Positions 35,280 to 44,077 of a stretch of 64,000 bases of DNA are shown here, piece by piece. The number at the start of each line of letters is the position of its first letter. Position 1 is the stretch's first letter. Origin of the DNA: an uncultured bacterium (GTDB lineage: Bacteria > Bacillota > Negativicutes > Veillonellales > Veillonellaceae); NCBI GenBank assembly GCA_905214495.1, contig CAJMLW010000006.1, positions 1 through 64,000 of the forward strand. Direction: 5' to 3'. A program made the translations under genes and the position numbers. The notes under the pieces are model-generated. The model was not told the origin of the DNA. It saw only the letters and a list, made by a program, of their open reading frames with translations, and did no database searches.

Positions 35280-37439
35280 TTATTTTACTTCTGCCCAGCC
35301 TAAAGCAGCACGTTTTTCATCGATATCTGCTAAGATTTTTTCAGCAACTTTAGCAGGGTCTGTATTTACATACATAACAGAACCTAGGATGTCTTTAGTG
35401 TCTTCTTTCAACCATTTTGTAACAGCATCAGAGCCTTGTGTAGGTGGTTCAACGCAGTGGTAGGAGTTGATACCCATGAGGCGGAAACCAAGGGATGCAT
35501 CGATACCTTTTTCGTTGGACCATTCAGGGCTAGACATTGCGAATGGCAATTGTGGCAAGTTAAGGCCAAGTTCAGCCGCAATACCACCGAAGATACCGGA
35601 GGAACGTGCATTATCTACACATTCGCCAACATGCCATACTGGCGGTTGATCATCGCCCAAGAACTCTTGCAATGCGGGGCTACATTTCTTAATAGCATCT
35701 GTATTACAGTAACCAAGTTTCATCAATGGGAAAGACGCACAACCATTTGTTAAGATGATACAGCCATTTTTGATAAGTGTATCAACGATATCTACAGTTG
35801 CTTTTTCATAGATAACACGAGGATTGGAACAACCTACTACGTTTACGATACCACGAACTTTACCAGATTTTAAAGCCTCTGCCAATGGTTTGAAGGAACC
35901 ATAATGTTTAACAGTGGATTCGGGAGAGAAACCAACTTCTGCAGTGATTTCGTATGGCGGAATGAATACAGGCATACCTTTGCGCAATTCATGAGCTTCC
36001 AGAGCACGATCCAAGATTTTGCGAGCCAATTCTTTTGTTTCAGCCAAGTTAGTGTGGTGATGATCGTAACCGATGTGTTCTGCACCTGGTAAACGAGCTG
36101 CATCAGATGTAGTAATAACTTTTGTGTTGAAGCAACGTGCTACGTCCATGATAGCAGGGTAAACGTCTTGAACGTCGGCAACCCAGCAATCAAGAGCGCC
36201 TGTACCAAGTACGAGTTCAGCACCGATGGCATTACACAATGGAATAACATTTTCATAACGGTACATGCTGGACAAACCAGAGCAGCAAATACCGTAGAAT
36301 TGGATACCTTTAGCACCGATAGCTTTTGCTTTTTCTAAATACTCTTCAGAAGCACCAATTGTACAAATTTGGGATACTAATGTTGGCAAGTGACCATGAA
36401 CAGCGATGTTAACATACCCTTTTTTCAAGGCACCGATGTTAACTTTGGATGTACGACGACCACCTTGGCCGAACAATGCGTCTGTTGCGATATCCGCTGC
36501 TACTACGCCTGTAAATGTGAAAGCAAGACCACAACGTAAGAATTGTTTCATGTTGCTTTCCCAGTCGCCATCTGTACCCACGCATGTACGATGATATGCA
36601 TCAAATGCTTCATTGTATGCGGAAATAGGCAAGATATCTAGGTTTTTCCAAACTTCGCGACGTTCAGCTGGAGCCAACGCTGTAATTGTTTTATATTCGC
36701 CAGGCAATGCACGGCTCAAATCTTCTAATAGAACATCTGCCAAGTCATTAGCCACTTCTTTTAAGGAACGACCTTCTTCAGGAATGTTGAAAGCTTTACA
36801 TACAGTACGGATTTTTTCTTCCCCCAAAATTGGAATATCCAATTGGTCATTAGCAGCCGCTTTCAAAGAAATCAAGATTTCACGAGCATGCGCACCATGT
36901 TGAGTCAAACCACCAGCAGCAGCACGTGTCATATTACGAGCTACGATAAGATCAGCATCGGCACCACAGACACCACGAGGGCTCTTAGGCGTAATTTTAC
37001 ATGGACCCATGAAACAAATACGACAGCATACGCCAGCAATACCGAACGCACATTGAGGTTGTTGTTTATCGAAACGGTCGAATACAGTGTCGCAACCGAT
37101 TTGTTCCATACGAAGAATCATCTCACGCACGGCAGGGTCAGGAGTTTGCTCGATAACATCTTGCTTAGTAGGCCATGTTTTACGATACTCAGCAACAGCC
37201 TTAAGATAATCATTTACACCATGTTCATGAGGCACGCCTGGTTCATGAGTGTGTGGCACCCATTTATCTGTAGGCAAAGCCTTTTCATAGCTATGATCGT
37301 GATGATGTTCATGATCATGAGTGTGGTCATGGTTGTGATGCTCATGGTCATGATGGTGATGATGACCGCCGCAATGGCAATGATGATGCTCACCATGGCT
37401 ATGGCCATGGGTATTTTGGTTTTCCACATCTTTACTCAT
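35280..37439 (-). CDS. cooS: anaerobic (Ni-Fe) carbon monoxide dehydrogenase with histidine-rich N-terminus
   Basis: This 719-residue protein oxidises CO to CO2 at a Ni-Fe-S C-cluster. Cluster cysteines appear in CCRICFMGPC near residue 140. C-cluster candidates are His in VHGHLPTLV and Cys in GICCSG, LDCWVAD, VVGCSNP, LTNGCAS and GECVDN. The first 75 or so residues form an added head with 27 histidines plus Asp, Glu and two Cys. It resembles nickel-storage tails of CooJ, HypB and SlyD. No acetyl-CoA synthase, cooC or cooF is nearby, so this is a monofunctional CODH. A consensus promoter lies about 127 bp upstream. Confidence 0.93.
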   Translation of the reverse strand: MSKDVENQNTHGHSHGEHHHCHCGGHHHHHDHEHHNHDHTHDHEHHHDHSYEKALPTDKWVPHTHEPGVPHEHGVNDYLKAVAEYRKTWPTKQDVIEQTPDPAVREMILRMEQIGCDTVFDRFDKQQPQCAFGIAGVCCRICFMGPCKITPKSPRGVCGADADLIVARNMTRAAAGGLTQHGAHAREILISLKAAANDQLDIPILGEEKIRTVCKAFNIPEEGRSLKEVANDLADVLLEDLSRALPGEYKTITALAPAERREVWKNLDILPISAYNEAFDAYHRTCVGTDGDWESNMKQFLRCGLAFTFTGVVAADIATDALFGQGGRRTSKVNIGALKKGYVNIAVHGHLPTLVSQICTIGASEEYLEKAKAIGAKGIQFYGICCSGLSSMYRYENVIPLCNAIGAELVLGTGALDCWVADVQDVYPAIMDVARCFNTKVITTSDAARLPGAEHIGYDHHHTNLAETKELARKILDRALEAHELRKGMPVFIPPYEITAEVGFSPESTVKHYGSFKPLAEALKSGKVRGIVNVVGCSNPRVIYEKATVDIVDTLIKNGCIILTNGCASFPLMKLGYCNTDAIKKCSPALQEFLGDDQPPVWHVGECVDNARSSGIFGGIAAELGLNLPQLPFAMSSPEWSNEKGIDASLGFRLMGINSYHCVEPPTQGSDAVTKWLKEDTKDILGSVMYVNTDPAKVAEKILADIDEKRAALGWAEVK

Positions 37440-37572
37440 AATAAACCTCCTAAGGGCCTACGTAGGCCAACTGACAATAATAAGAAAACATATTCTACTT
37501 TTATTTCTAGTTAATTCCACCGCTATGACGGGCTTTAAATCCTATCTTTAAAATATGTTTTAAACTATCATA

Positions 37573-37601
37573 AGTATATTTGTTGAGAGGACAATTGTCA
37601 A
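37573..37601 (-). promoter_or_regulatory. cooS promoter
   Basis: Minus-strand TTGACA (37601-37596), exactly 17 bp and TATACT (37578-37573). The predicted leader of about 127 nt contains the palindrome GGCCTACGTAGGCC just before the ribosome site. Confidence 0.7.
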
Positions 37602-37843
37602 TCGAAATTTATACGTATTTAAAAAAATATCAGCTCCTATTCCCCATTATAACAGTGTTTTTCAATTATAAAGCTCATAATAATTTCATGAAACAAACTC
37701 ATTTTTAATTCCCATTTACTACAGGAATTAGAAGCACTCATGAGAAGTAAACACCGCACAACACTAACTCTATATACACCAACAATTCTCCTACATCATT
37801 TTCACAAAATCTTACTGCTCCATCTAAAATATTTAAAACATTA

Positions 37844-37868
37844 GCTCCGCGTAGCGCAGTAGCGTGTC
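37844..37868. repeat. 25-nt partial copy of the 38-nt terminator module
   Basis: GCTCCGCGTAGCGCAGTAGC plus GTGTC is identical to 37951-37975 but has no outer stem here. It lies in the 576-bp gene-free stretch between cooS and pckA, which otherwise shows only AT-rich DNA and the cooS promoter. Confidence 0.75.
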
Positions 37869-37887
37869 TTTTCTAACGCCGGTATGC

Positions 37888-37904
37888 TAAAAACTTTAAT
37901 GTAT
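37888..37904. repeat. 17-bp inverted copy of the pckA 3' end
   Basis: CTAAAAACTTTAATGTA here is the exact reverse complement of 38017-38033, the last codons of pckA. The two copies flank composite terminator G, which points to a local inverted rearrangement. Confidence 0.6.
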
Positions 37905-37920
37905 TTACTAAGTGAGTAAG

Positions 37921-37997
37921 GATAAAAAAATCCTCCTCAAACGACTTCGGGCTCCGCGTAGCGCAGTAGCGTGTCGGCTTGAGGAGGATTTTTTATC
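37921..37997. terminator. composite terminator with 38-nt module, copy G
   Basis: The outer arms ATCCTCCTCAA and TTGAGGAGGAT, extended by A-run and T-run, enclose the 38-nt module 37941-37978 (starts ACGACTTCGGGCTCC, ends GTGTCGGC). The exact reverse complement of this module sits inside the terminator at 60519-60598. It terminates pckA. Confidence 0.88.
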
Positions 37998-38015
37998 CGC
38001 CACCGTATTTAGGTG

Positions 38016-39644
38016 TTACATTAAAGTTTTTAGTACATCAAGTACTTCTTGTGGTAATTCATTTTTATGGCCAATGAGTTTTTCAACATAATCATAGCGG
38101 AACTCAAAAGCTTTGTGTAATTGGTGATGGTACTCACGCACTTGGAATGGTGGTTCAAAACCAGGAACCTCTACATAGTCGAGGTTCTCGTATTTATAGA
38201 ATGGTTTGAATTCCAAAGTGCCTTCTACCAAACGTTCTAACAAATCGAGAGTCACCTCTTTAGAAATTTTATTTTCCAAGAAGAATCCTGTATTCATGAT
38301 GTAGCATTCTACGCCACATTCAGAGAACAATTTTTTGTAGCTTTCATAATCACGAACCAATGGATATGTACGGAACGGATTTGCATAAGGCTCAATAACA
38401 AGTGCATTCGGATCCACATGAGCATCAAGCTTTTCCGCAGTAGAACGACGTGTAGCAAGAGTGGCGCCCATGGTAGAAGCCAATACAGGATCATTAATTT
38501 TGAGGATTGGTGGCAATGTTTTATCTTTCATTAACCATACAATAGCATTTACAGGCTCACCAACGTAGTTCACGCGATTATCTGTCCAAAATTGAGATTT
38601 GATAGCACGACCATTGTTATTACGAACGTCCTCTGCTAATACAACCTTACGGCCATCTTCATCCATCGTTACGCCTACATTTTGTAGCGTTAACAAGAAT
38701 TCATTAGCAGGATGTTCCACAGGATAATCTTGCATTTTATCAAAGTACGTAGGTTCAAGGGCAATAGAACTCAAATCTTCAGTATTGATGATATACGCAT
38801 CGTCATGCAAGATAGAAATATCATAGCGACCATCGTGTTTTTCATGAGTCAATGTAGATTTACCGGAACCGGACAAGCCGAATACACCGATAGTATAGGA
38901 TTTGCCATTATCAAGGTTGTAACGTTTCATACCGCCATGGCAAGCAACATAGCCGAGGCGATTTGCCAAGGACCATGCCAATGTAAGAGTACCTTTTTTG
39001 TGCTCGCCAAAGTAGCGCATGCCAAGAATCATGGCACAGTTATGAGCAGGGTCAAAGATAGCAAGACCGCCTGGATGACCAGGTACAACATAATCTGGAT
39101 CAGAATAGATGTAGATATCACCTTCTGGAATTTCTAAACTATCATTGTAGAATTCTTTTACCGCTGCATCAAAGAACTTAAAGTTCATAACCCAGGAGTA
39201 CAAAATAGATGCGTGATCTTTTGGAATCATCAAATGAGCACGAGCTGTGAATTTTTTATCGAGACCAACGATAGTCTGTGCAGCAATCCATTCTTTATTG
39301 CGACTATCGTATACAGCGTCGCGTGCAATATTAGCAAGTTCAACTTCGTCGATACCTTCATCGCCAATAATGCGACGAGCTTTTGCATAACGACCTGTAG
39401 TCTTACCATCATTAGTAACAAGCACTTTTGCATCTGCAGGTAAGCCTTGTTCTAATGGTTTATATACAGGCATATCGAGGACGATAACACCAGGTTCTTC
39501 AGTGGCAAATTGATACGCTTGTGCTACAGATGTAATAGGAGTTACATTGTTTCCATAGAATGCAGTTTCAATAGTACTGCGCAGCTTAGAAAATAATGGG
39601 TTTGTTTTAATTTCACTTTGCTTCCAAACGCGTCTTGTCGACAT
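38016..39644 (-). CDS. pckA: phosphoenolpyruvate carboxykinase (ATP)
   Basis: This 542-residue enzyme interconverts oxaloacetate and PEP. It carries the kinase-1a P-loop GLSGSGKSTL near residue 254, the metal/oxaloacetate region ILHDDAYII, and RYFGEHKKGTL near residue 210. In fermenters of this type it can run in either direction, linking the C4-dicarboxylates to PEP and gluconeogenesis. It is monocistronic between its own promoter and composite terminator G. Confidence 0.93.
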   Translation of the reverse strand: MSTRRVWKQSEIKTNPLFSKLRSTIETAFYGNNVTPITSVAQAYQFATEEPGVIVLDMPVYKPLEQGLPADAKVLVTNDGKTTGRYAKARRIIGDEGIDEVELANIARDAVYDSRNKEWIAAQTIVGLDKKFTARAHLMIPKDHASILYSWVMNFKFFDAAVKEFYNDSLEIPEGDIYIYSDPDYVVPGHPGGLAIFDPAHNCAMILGMRYFGEHKKGTLTLAWSLANRLGYVACHGGMKRYNLDNGKSYTIGVFGLSGSGKSTLTHEKHDGRYDISILHDDAYIINTEDLSSIALEPTYFDKMQDYPVEHPANEFLLTLQNVGVTMDEDGRKVVLAEDVRNNNGRAIKSQFWTDNRVNYVGEPVNAIVWLMKDKTLPPILKINDPVLASTMGATLATRRSTAEKLDAHVDPNALVIEPYANPFRTYPLVRDYESYKKLFSECGVECYIMNTGFFLENKISKEVTLDLLERLVEGTLEFKPFYKYENLDYVEVPGFEPPFQVREYHHQLHKAFEFRYDYVEKLIGHKNELPQEVLDVLKTLM

Positions 39645-39698
39645 AGTATCTAGATCCTCACCTTTAAATATATTAGTAATTTCTCTTGTAAAAGTATA

Positions 39699-39727
39699 TT
39701 AATATATGAAAATACAGTTTTTTTCAA
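39699..39727 (-). promoter_or_regulatory. possible pckA promoter
   Basis: Minus-strand TTGAAA (39727-39722), 17 bp, TATTAA (39704-39699). The -10 is weak. The rest of the 346-bp gap to 39991 holds only the terminator of the DUF438 gene. Confidence 0.4.
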
Positions 39728-39944
39728 ATATTTTCATTATTTTCTATTTTACCCTTTTCAATCAAATTTGTATACACAAAACAGATGAATTATAGGAAAT
39801 TAATATATGTTTATTTTGAATTAGTGCAGCACACCTCTGATAATAAAAATTGATAACTAATCATTCCTTAACGCTCCAACCAAGGTAAACAACATATGAT
39901 TCAATGTTCATAGTCACTGCACAATACTAATAACAAAATAAAAT

Positions 39945-39972
39945 GAGGCAAGATCCTGAGACCTCGCCTCTT
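39945..39972 (-). terminator. terminator of the DUF438 gene
   Basis: GAGGC and GCCTC form a short stem around a 16-nt loop; ATTTTATTTTG follows on the minus strand. Confidence 0.55.
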
Positions 39973-39990
39973 TCATATTTAAAAGTTCAA

Positions 39991-41619
39991 TTATTTCTTA
40001 TTTTTATTAATAAATGCATCGATTTTACCAATCAAATCATTAACATCAAAATCACCGCGTTCCGCAATCATCTTAATGGTTGCTACCTTAGCCATTACTT
40101 TCACCATCGGAGTTTTCAATTTCTCAAATTTAGGATTTAAAGAAATCAAATACTCTACGATATCCGGACTTTGTTTAATCAAATTAGACAACGTAGTTTT
40201 TGCATCGATATGGAAACGACCATCTGCATCAGCTGTTAATGGTTCCTCCTCTACCTTTTCGGCCGCTTCTTGAGCTAGAGACTTATCCTCACCATTGCTA
40301 CTTCCTGTATTCCCCACGAAATCGGTTTTATCCCAAGTCAACAATGTACGGGAACCTTCTAATTCACGAATATGCGTGCAATCTTGCATCATTTCTAGTA
40401 CACCACGGAATTTACCATTTTCATCGCGCACTGCCGTGTAGATAACATAGATGAATAAGCCTGGTTTGTTAATCCAAAATTCTGCTTGGCTTTGTTCACC
40501 AGAACGGAATTTCTCTACGATTTCTTCTACTACATGAACAGACTTCGCAGGATGGCAATTTTTCACCTCACGGCCAATAACGTTGGCGCTGCGCGGGAAA
40601 ATGCGATGTGGTGTATCACTGTAGAATTTTACGAGTTCATTTTCATCTACATAGGATAAGTCCACAGGCAGATGACGGAATAACAAATTGATTTGCTCCA
40701 ATGTCAATTTGCCAGTGGCTACATCTAGAACAGCATCCTTATTTACAGCTGCACCGCCTACAGGACCAACATATTTGGATAATAGACCTGACAAATCGTT
40801 TAGGAACTCATTAGATACGGCACCGTTTTGACTGGAGTTATTTCTATTTAAATGCGCCGCAGAATCGTTGATGCCCGGCACTACATATAAACCTGGCGGA
40901 TCAATGATAGCATAACCAATTTCATGATCATTTTTGCTCATGCGCACAAACTCTTCATCGCTTAACAGTTTATACGATGTTGGCAATAGTACTTCTAACT
41001 CTTTAGAGTTCAAATCGCGTAACTTCTCTAACGTTTCTGGTACAGATGCTAAGAATTCTTCGTATTTATCCTCCCGAAGCAATGCATAAGATGCAGAGAT
41101 AGCATCCCGTACGCCATCATCAAAGGTCCACATAATACGCGTTGGACGATCAAAACCATGCTCTTCAAGCATTGGATACAGTTGATTTTGCTTACGAGAT
41201 AGATGCGTTCTCCATTGCGCTAAAGAATCAAAAACACCAAGCCACGGGTTCTTAATAAACTTCTCTTGCTTGAATAGTTCATCAGCCTCAAGAGCAACCT
41301 TTTCAACAGCATTGATTTCTTCTAGGTACACCCACAACGGATGATTTTCAGGATACTCATTTTCTGCGCGAACTAATACGCCATCAAACAAGTTCAATAA
41401 ATCATCCATCTTATCTAAGATTTCTTCATCCTTGTAAACACCTTTTAAACTTTGCTCTGCATAAGCAAACTCATCAGGCGTACAAGTACCTAGTTTTTCT
41501 TTCAAAATGCGATTGCCCTCTTCTAAGGACAATTTACCGTCTAAATAATCTTCTTTAATGGACACAATAATTCTGTAACGTTCATTGTTAATATCTAGCT
41601 TTTGTTTTAATGGATTCAT
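39991..41619 (-). CDS. DUF438 / hemerythrin-like / PAS / DUF1858 protein
   Basis: This roughly 542-residue cytoplasmic protein has the usual domain order of DUF438 proteins. A helical DUF438 domain lies at about residues 15-70, a hemerythrin-like region at about 80-220 (ENHPLWVYL, WRTHLSRKQ), a PAS-like domain at about 330-430 (EFWINKPGLFIYVIYTAV), and a C-terminal DUF1858 at about 470-540. The family is thought to sense oxygen, NO or redox state, but its function is not established. Start 41619 has TGGAGG upstream; the longer frame to 41661 is not needed. Confidence 0.82.
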   Translation of the reverse strand: MNPLKQKLDINNERYRIIVSIKEDYLDGKLSLEEGNRILKEKLGTCTPDEFAYAEQSLKGVYKDEEILDKMDDLLNLFDGVLVRAENEYPENHPLWVYLEEINAVEKVALEADELFKQEKFIKNPWLGVFDSLAQWRTHLSRKQNQLYPMLEEHGFDRPTRIMWTFDDGVRDAISASYALLREDKYEEFLASVPETLEKLRDLNSKELEVLLPTSYKLLSDEEFVRMSKNDHEIGYAIIDPPGLYVVPGINDSAAHLNRNNSSQNGAVSNEFLNDLSGLLSKYVGPVGGAAVNKDAVLDVATGKLTLEQINLLFRHLPVDLSYVDENELVKFYSDTPHRIFPRSANVIGREVKNCHPAKSVHVVEEIVEKFRSGEQSQAEFWINKPGLFIYVIYTAVRDENGKFRGVLEMMQDCTHIRELEGSRTLLTWDKTDFVGNTGSSNGEDKSLAQEAAEKVEEEPLTADADGRFHIDAKTTLSNLIKQSPDIVEYLISLNPKFEKLKTPMVKVMAKVATIKMIAERGDFDVNDLIGKIDAFINKNKK

Positions 41620-41792
41620 ATGCGTATACCTCCAAGAGACACAGACTATGACTATGTACAAAATATTATTAATATAATATGTATATTTTCATTATATTTA
41701 TTTTGAAAGTAATTTTCAGTTGCTATAGTCACAACTCTATAATTTAATATCAAATTATTAGTCCATCCACTACACAGCTTTCATAAAGAAAA

Positions 41793-41822
41793 AAGCACCC
41801 ATACAATGTATGAGTGCATTCT
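41793..41822 (-). terminator. terminator of the TonB-C-domain pair
   Basis: GCACCCATAC pairs with GTATGAGTGC and is followed on the minus strand by TTTTTTC. Confidence 0.82.
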
Positions 41823-41823
41823 G

Positions 41824-42174
41824 TTATTTCCTTAAATCAATATATTCAGTTTTAGATGCCTCTACAGGATTGCCATTACTATCCGTAGCCGGTGTAAATT
41901 TCCATGTAGAAATCGTGTTCACAATGGATGCATCCGCATCACTACTGCCAGTAGTTCCTTGTAATTCTACATGAGAAACGGATCCATCGGTATTAATAGT
42001 AAAGTTTACATTAACAACAGTTGCATCACCAGCATAACCATGTAGCACACCAGAATCAAAACCCGGTGTAGATACTGCTTTTGGTGCTTCATAAGGTGTG
42101 GCCGCCATAGAAACAACGGCAGACATGGACATAATTAAGGCCGTTAAGGCAACACAACGCAATACATTACTCAT
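41824..42174 (-). CDS. small secreted protein with TonB C-terminal-type domain
   Basis: This 116-residue protein has a signal peptide ending near AVVSMAAT. Its domain (VVNVNFTINTDGSVSHVELQ shown by VNFTINTDGS, then TISTWKFTPA) matches the TonB C-terminal fold. It lacks the Pro-rich linker and membrane anchor of real TonB, so it is not a full energy transducer. It lies 11 bp downstream of a paralogous gene and probably acts in the periplasm on an outer-membrane system. Confidence 0.72.
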   Translation of the reverse strand: MSNVLRCVALTALIMSMSAVVSMAATPYEAPKAVSTPGFDSGVLHGYAGDATVVNVNFTINTDGSVSHVELQGTTGSSDADASIVNTISTWKFTPATDSNGNPVEASKTEYIDLRK

Positions 42175-42185
42175 CAGCTTTCTCC

Positions 42186-42662
42186 TTATTTTGCCTTAGG
42201 ACCATTCGCTTTCGCATTTACATCAGATGCATGATTATCGTTAGACTGTGATTTGTCTACCGTCAATTTACCATTACCAGACTTAGCAGGAGCATCAACC
42301 TTTGGTAATGTGATTGTCATACCGATGATGGATGCATGGGCTTTTTGATCTGTGCCAATAGCCGGCGTAAATTCCCATTGTCTAATGGCAGCTTTCACAG
42401 CCTCATCAACAGGGCCATAACCAGAGGATTGTTCTACAAATACGTTTTCAACCTTACCTTGTTTGTTAATCAAGAAACGGACACGCATATGATCTGCAAT
42501 GGTAATTCCATTTGGAATAGCTGGCATTGTAGGTTTAACGATGGATACCTCCCGAGGCGCTTTTGTAAATCTGCCCGCAGTCGCATCAGCGTGAGCAGGC
42601 ATCATAGCACCTACAGCAAATGTAAGAATAGCAGCACAAGCGAATCGAGTTAATATATTCAT
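42186..42662 (-). CDS. secreted protein with TonB C-terminal-type domain and disordered tail
   Basis: This roughly 158-residue paralogue of the next gene begins with signal peptide MNILTRFACAAILTFAVGA ending near AHADA. A TonB-C-like domain follows (MRVRFLINKQGKVENVFVE shown by RFLINKQGKVENV, then IRQWEFTPAIG), then a roughly 40-residue Lys/Asn/Ser-rich tail. ATG 42662, with GAGGGGG upstream, replaces the longer frame. A diderm envelope is implied. Confidence 0.72.
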   Translation of the reverse strand: MNILTRFACAAILTFAVGAMMPAHADATAGRFTKAPREVSIVKPTMPAIPNGITIADHMRVRFLINKQGKVENVFVEQSSGYGPVDEAVKAAIRQWEFTPAIGTDQKAHASIIGMTITLPKVDAPAKSGNGKLTVDKSQSNDNHASDVNAKANGPKAK

Positions 42663-42789
42663 GGTTTGTTCCCCCTCATAATTAATATAATAAATATACA
42701 TATATAATACTCGATAAAGATGAAGAAAAAAATACCCAACTGCAAAATGTAGTCTATTAGTAAAAAATATATTTATAGAATAATTTTTA

Positions 42790-42818
42790 TTGATAATTTT
42801 TCTCATTTATGATATATT
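42790..42818 (+). promoter_or_regulatory. promoter of the 31-residue small ORF
   Basis: TTGATA (42790-42795), exactly 17 bp and TATATT (42813-42818) predict a start near 42825. Confidence 0.6.
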
Positions 42819-42844
42819 GATTTCAAGATAACTGTTCGGACTTA

Positions 42845-42861
42845 CATATCAAGTTGATATG
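42845..42861. promoter_or_regulatory. candidate metal-repressor operator in the small-ORF leader
   Basis: CATATCA-AGT-TGATATG is a perfect 7-bp inverted repeat about 20 bp downstream of the predicted start, ahead of the ribosome site. This is a typical repressor position. Confidence 0.5.
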
Positions 42862-42890
42862 ACAAAAAAATTACACAAAGGAGGTTCATC

Positions 42891-42986
42891 ATGAGACGTA
42901 GAAAGCGTATTCAAATGAAGGTCATGATGGTACTTGGTATCGTTGCCCTCGTTGGGCCAAACCATCTACAATCTCTCATCCACTAA
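42891..42986 (+). CDS. 31-residue small protein upstream of the Mn/Fe ABC operon
   Basis: ATG 42891 has AAAGGAGG eight bases upstream. The product begins MRRRKRIQMKVMMVLGIV and ends HLQSLIH: a basic N-terminus followed by a hydrophobic stretch of about 12 residues, so it may associate with the membrane. It has its own promoter and a terminator at 43025, giving a transcript of about 230 nt. I recognise no family. It could be a regulatory or transporter-associated small protein, or a translated leader of the metal operon. Confidence 0.6.
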   Translation: MRRRKRIQMKVMMVLGIVALVGPNHLQSLIH

Positions 42987-43024
42987 ACGATCGTGACCTT
43001 AGCAGAAAACCGTATAACTGCCAC

Positions 43025-43053
43025 TAGCCGCTACGTTAGTAGCGGCTATTTTT
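43025..43053 (+). terminator. terminator between the small ORF and the metal ABC operon
   Basis: TAGCCGCTAC-GTTA-GTAGCGGCTA is a perfect 10-bp stem followed by TTTTT. Confidence 0.88.
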
Positions 43054-43068
43054 CCGCTTAAATAAGGG

Positions 43069-43086
43069 TAGTTAACAAGATAACTA
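43069..43086. promoter_or_regulatory. candidate operator before the metal ABC operon
   Basis: TAGTTA-ACAAGA-TAACTA is a perfect inverted repeat about 40 bp before the first gene. It resembles short MntR/DtxR-type boxes in size, but the regulator is not identified. Confidence 0.45.
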
Positions 43087-43124
43087 AAAATTTTAAACTT
43101 AGTACCTACAAAAGGAGGTTTATT

Positions 43125-44066
43125 ATGAAATTTAATCGAATCTTATTAGTCGTCGTATCATTAGCACTTATGTTGTTCGCATTAGCAGGCTGTGGAAAAG
43201 ATGCAGCGCAAGACAGTCAGAAAAAATTAAATGTTGTAGCTACTACTACAATGTTAACGGATTTAGTAAAAGAAATCGGCGGTGATCATGTATCTGTACA
43301 AGGACTCATGGGCCCTGGCGTAGATCCTCACCTCTATCAAGCGAGCGCCGGCGATGTAACAACTATGTCCAAGGCAGATGTTGTAGTGTACAACGGCATT
43401 CACTTAGAAGGTAAAATGGGTTCTATTTTCGACAATTTAACAAAACAAAATAAAGCTACCATCCGCGTATCTGACGCTATTGATCCAGCCACTCTACTCG
43501 ACTTTGACGAAGAAGATGGCGTGAAAACTAAAGATCCTCATATTTGGTTCGATGTAGCGAATTGGAAACTTGCAGCCAAGGCTGTATACGAAGGACTTTC
43601 AAAAGCAGATCCAGCTCACAAAGAGGATTTCAAAAAACGGTATGATGCATACCTCACTAAATTAGATGAAACAGATGCATACATCAAAGTTCAAGCAGAA
43701 TCAATTCCTAAAGAATCTCGCGTTCTAGTAACAGCACACGATGCCTTCCAATACTTTGCTCGCGCGTACGGCTTTGAAGTAAAAGGTTTGCAAGGTGTTA
43801 GTACCGCTACAGAAGCAGGCACACAAGATGTGAATGAACTTGTGCAATTCATCGTAGATCACAAAATTAAAGCGATCTTCGTAGAATCTTCTGTACCGCA
43901 CAAAACAATTGAAGCCGTTCAAGAAGCGGCTAAGGCTAAAGGCTGGAATGTTGCTATCGGTGGCGAATTATACTCCGACTCCCTCGGTTCTGAAGGCACT
44001 GAAGGTGGCACATATATCGGCATGGTAAAAGCCAATATCGATACCATCGCTAAAGCACTTAAATAA
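43125..44066 (+). CDS. manganese/iron-type ABC transporter substrate-binding lipoprotein
   Basis: This 313-residue cluster A-I protein has lipobox LALAGC (Cys22). Metal ligands are likely His in GVDPHLYQA and DPHIWFD, with Glu in ESSVPH and Asp near YSDSLGSEG. This set, without a His-rich loop, resembles TroA/PsaA/SitA proteins for Mn2+ or Fe2+. It is a paralogue of the zinc protein at 12172. It is first gene of a four-gene operon, with AAAGGAGG upstream. Confidence 0.87.
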   Translation: MKFNRILLVVVSLALMLFALAGCGKDAAQDSQKKLNVVATTTMLTDLVKEIGGDHVSVQGLMGPGVDPHLYQASAGDVTTMSKADVVVYNGIHLEGKMGSIFDNLTKQNKATIRVSDAIDPATLLDFDEEDGVKTKDPHIWFDVANWKLAAKAVYEGLSKADPAHKEDFKKRYDAYLTKLDETDAYIKVQAESIPKESRVLVTAHDAFQYFARAYGFEVKGLQGVSTATEAGTQDVNELVQFIVDHKIKAIFVESSVPHKTIEAVQEAAKAKGWNVAIGGELYSDSLGSEGTEGGTYIGMVKANIDTIAKALK

Positions 44067-44077
44067 AGGAGGTCTCT

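Noticed and set aside
36843..37514. 223-codon open frame opposite the N-terminus of cooS, with a methionine/valine-rich end
   Set aside because: The odd composition is the mirror of the His-rich codons (CAT/CAC) of cooS; no ribosome site or family.
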